Shown here piece after piece: positions 63,113-64,000 of a stretch of DNA of 64,000 nucleotides. Below the pieces are notes generated by a model. It made no database searches and was not told the origin of the DNA. It worked only from the letters and a program-made list of their open reading frames with translations. The translations under genes were made by a program, and so were the position numbers. The first letter of the stretch is position 1; every line of letters starts with the position of its first letter. Where the stretch lies: assembly GCF_900074915.1 (NCBI RefSeq), contig NZ_LT222319.1, positions 1,051,001 to 1,115,000 of the forward strand. The letters are read 5' to 3'. This DNA is from Pseudomonas cerasi. GTDB taxonomy: Bacteria; Pseudomonadota; Gammaproteobacteria; Pseudomonadales; Pseudomonadaceae.

Positions 63113-64000
63113 TCAGTACGATGACTTGAGAGCCTGCACATGCAGATCGGCTTCATCGGCAGCGAGAATTTCCGGCAGGGAACCGCGCAGGTATTCAACC
63201 CAGGTTCTGATCTTCGCATCCAGATACTGGCGTGAAGGGTAGATGGCGTACAGGTTCAGCTCTTGCGAGCGGTAATCGTACAATACCCGCACCAGTGTGC
63301 CGTTGCGCAGCCCCTCGATCGCCGAGTAGATCGGCAGAATGCCAATCCCCATGCCGCTGGAAATCGCAGTCTTCATCGCATCCGCAGAGTTGACCAGCAG
63401 CGGCGAGCTGTTGATGGTGACCATTTCCTGGCCTTCCGGGCCGTCGAACAGCCACTTGTCCAGCGGGAACACCGGGCTCACCAGACGCAGACACGCATGA
63501 TTCAGCAGGTCGGCAGGCTTGTGGGCCATGCCGAACGTTTTCACGTACTCGGGGGACGCGCACACGATGCTGTAGGTAATGCCCAGGCGCTGAGACACAA
63601 AGCCCGAGTCAGCCAGTTCGCTGGCCAGCACGATCGACACGTCATAGCCTTCTTCCAGCAAGTCCGGCACGCGGTGAGTCATGGTCAGATCGAACGCGAC
63701 GTCCGGGTGGTTACGCCGGTAACGGGCGATGGCGTCGATCACATAATGCTGGCCGACGCCGGGCATCGAATGCACTTTGAGCTGCCCGGCCGGGCGGGCA
63801 TGAGCGTCGCTGGCTTCGGCCTCGGCTTCTTCTACCGAGGCGAGAATCTGTTCGCAGCGCAACAGATAACGCTTGCCTGCTTCGGTGAGGGCAATGCGTC
63901 GGGTGGTGCGATTGAGCAGGCGCGTCTGTAAATGTGCTTCAAGGTTGGAGACCGCGCGCGAGACGTTAGCGGTGGTGGTGTCCAGCACGGCGGCGGCAGC
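63113..64000 (-). CDS. LysR-family regulator (5' end beyond the window)
   Basis: The 295 visible residues include most of the N-terminal winged helix-turn-helix (DTTTANVSRAVSNLEAHLQTRLLNRTTRRIALTEAG, quoted in part by its key features: two helices and wing) and the complete effector-binding domain to QALKSSY. The frame is open to base 64000, so roughly the first 20-25 residues are missing. The internal ATG-like start at 63988 is not the true start. It lies upstream of, and runs in the same direction as, the 2-hydroxyacid dehydrogenase. Its target is unknown. Confidence 0.9.
   Translation of the reverse strand, partial: AAAAVLDTTTANVSRAVSNLEAHLQTRLLNRTTRRIALTEAGKRYLLRCEQILASVEEAEAEASDAHARPAGQLKVHSMPGVGQHYVIDAIARYRRNHPDVAFDLTMTHRVPDLLEEGYDVSIVLASELADSGFVSQRLGITYSIVCASPEYVKTFGMAHKPADLLNHACLRLVSPVFPLDKWLFDGPEGQEMVTINSSPLLVNSADAMKTAISSGMGIGILPIYSAIEGLRNGTLVRVLYDYRSQELNLYAIYPSRQYLDAKIRTWVEYLRGSLPEILAADEADLHVQALKSSY

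Overview
The window looks like a chromosomal segment of a fluorescent Pseudomonas, most probably of the P. syringae complex. The reasons are the high-GC coding style, the gene families present (RsmC, HopJ-type protein, DUF1302/DUF1329 pair, FolM/FolE/FolX set, FecIRA, DUF3509, DUF3565, DUF3649/DUF3325) and two families of short palindromic intergenic repeats. No rRNA, tRNA, IS element, prophage or CRISPR array was seen. The two end genes (rsmC and a LysR regulator) are cut by the window edges.

Layout. 1-11 kb: rsmC, a LysE exporter, then a lipid-related cluster (acyl-CoA ligase, DUF1302 and DUF1329 envelope proteins, MalT-type LuxR regulator) and a convergent HD-GYP phosphodiesterase. 11-21 kb: a pyrimidine-catabolism block. 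The rutABCDF operon runs left, rutR sits in the middle, and a BMP/permease/permease/ATPase ABC importer runs right. A near-identical 40-bp element, in inverted orientation, flanks rutR and faces each operon. 21-29 kb: OmpA lipoprotein, acyltransferase, pta, SlyD-like isomerase, glutathione peroxidase, Old Yellow Enzyme and a GT4 glycosyltransferase. 29-31 kb: three small unrecognised genes in AT-richer DNA. 31-40 kb: cysZ, a structured RNA leader with a terminator ahead of trxB, hopJ/DUF1244, the tetrahydromonapterin genes folM-folE-folX, a flavodoxin, an SDR enzyme and several unknowns.

40-49 kb holds the most unusual locus. It is a leftward gene set of wecB (UDP-ManNAc formation), a BcsB-like periplasmic protein, an NfrB-like GT2 synthase with C-terminal MshEN-type c-di-GMP modules, an NfrA-like TPR/outer-membrane protein and a YbcH-like protein. 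The order nfrB-nfrA-ybcH is that of the E. coli phage-N4 receptor/NGR glycan locus. Here it is joined to a cellulose-synthase BcsB subunit and its own epimerase, which suggests a c-di-GMP-controlled ManNAc-type exopolysaccharide machine of hybrid architecture.

49-53 kb: SOS gene yebG, a LexA box, psiE, a small lipoprotein, a DUF3509 gene and a ribosome hibernation factor. 53-60 kb: a ferric-citrate-type fecI-fecR-fecA system with a Fur box, divergent from a DUF3649/PepSY/DUF3325 iron-linked membrane operon. 60-64 kb: an AraC regulator divergent from an EamA exporter, a 2-hydroxyacid dehydrogenase and a truncated LysR regulator.
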